From: Mycobacterium alsense
GTDB taxonomy: Bacteria; Actinomycetota; Actinomycetes; Mycobacteriales; Mycobacteriaceae
Length of the DNA stretch: 64,000 nucleotides
NCBI RefSeq assembly: GCF_002086635.1
Contig: NZ_MVHD01000029.1
Location: 1-64,000, forward strand
Direction: 5' to 3'
The position numbers and the translations under genes are program-made. Shown here piece after piece: positions 63,992-64,000 of the stretch; within the stretch, counting starts at the first letter, position 1; the number at the start of each line of letters is the position of its first letter. The notes beneath the pieces were generated by a model that saw only the letters and a program-made list of their open reading frames with translations, had not been told where the DNA came from and did no database searches.

Positions 63992-64000
63992 ATGTCGTTC
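63992..64000 (+). CDS. Start of a PE gene (PE19 position), cut by the window edge
   Basis: ATGTCGTTC encodes MSF, the near-invariant PE N-terminus. AGGAGG lies eight bases upstream. Gene order (PPE, PE, PPE, PE) supports a PE gene, as PE19 follows PPE27 in M. tuberculosis. Only three codons are in the window. Confidence 0.75.

Overview
The window is high-GC DNA from a slow-growing mycobacterium. The main reason is its right end: malQ, then the ESX-5 type VII secretion genes eccB5 and eccC5, then cyp143, a small ferredoxin and PPE/PE/PPE/PE genes. This is the order of the M. tuberculosis Rv1781c-Rv1791 region. PE/PPE proteins, a mycofactocin-type SDR, an F420-type luciferase-like enzyme, a WS/DGAT acyltransferase and many TetR regulators fit the same genus. 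The species was not determined. I saw no rRNA, tRNA, CRISPR array or insertion sequence.

Layout. 1-1.7 kb: the 3' end of a DUF222/HNH (13E12-type) gene, then a PPE gene preceded by a broken PE gene. 1.9-8.4 kb: a minus-strand operon TetR > P450 > SDR > amidohydrolase > M24 peptidase > M24 paralogue that has lost its metal ligands. 8.6-14.2 kb: UbiE-like methyltransferase, TetR, GT1 glycosyltransferase, sulfite-oxidase-family enzyme, a lipoprotein and a SigF-type sigma factor. 14.8-18.3 kb: SDR, FAD monooxygenase, DUF4389 protein and methyltransferase in one direction. 18.4-24.2 kb: a lone PPE gene, a MacB/FtsX-type ABC exporter and a WS/DGAT acyltransferase. 24.2-27.6 kb: an alcohol dehydrogenase, a small membrane protein, two TetR regulators and a methyltransferase.

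27.7-38.6 kb is a CoA-dependent catabolic island: two paralogous enoyl-CoA hydratases, a KstD-like flavoprotein, a Rieske oxygenase, an acyl-CoA synthetase, thiamine-dependent E1 alpha and E1 beta with a stand-alone lipoyl carrier, a mycofactocin-type SDR and a family III CoA-transferase. It looks like a route for activating and degrading a cyclic or steroid-like acid. The substrate cannot be read from sequence. 38.6-39.5 kb carries a DUF302 protein and a mini ANTAR protein. 39.6-42.5 kb is a compact IclR / berberine-bridge-like oxidase / PhlG-type C-C hydrolase unit with a well-defined double operator. 42.6-52.1 kb holds housekeeping and hypothetical genes, a cytochrome b561-molybdopterin fusion and malQ. 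52.4-64 kb is ESX-5.

Two non-coding themes run through the window. Short intergenic tandem repeats, each with about four copies but unrelated unit sequences, occur at five places, and two directly abut ribosome binding sites. Direct TGAA(C/T) elements spaced 20-21 bp occur upstream of both ESX-5 PE/PPE blocks.
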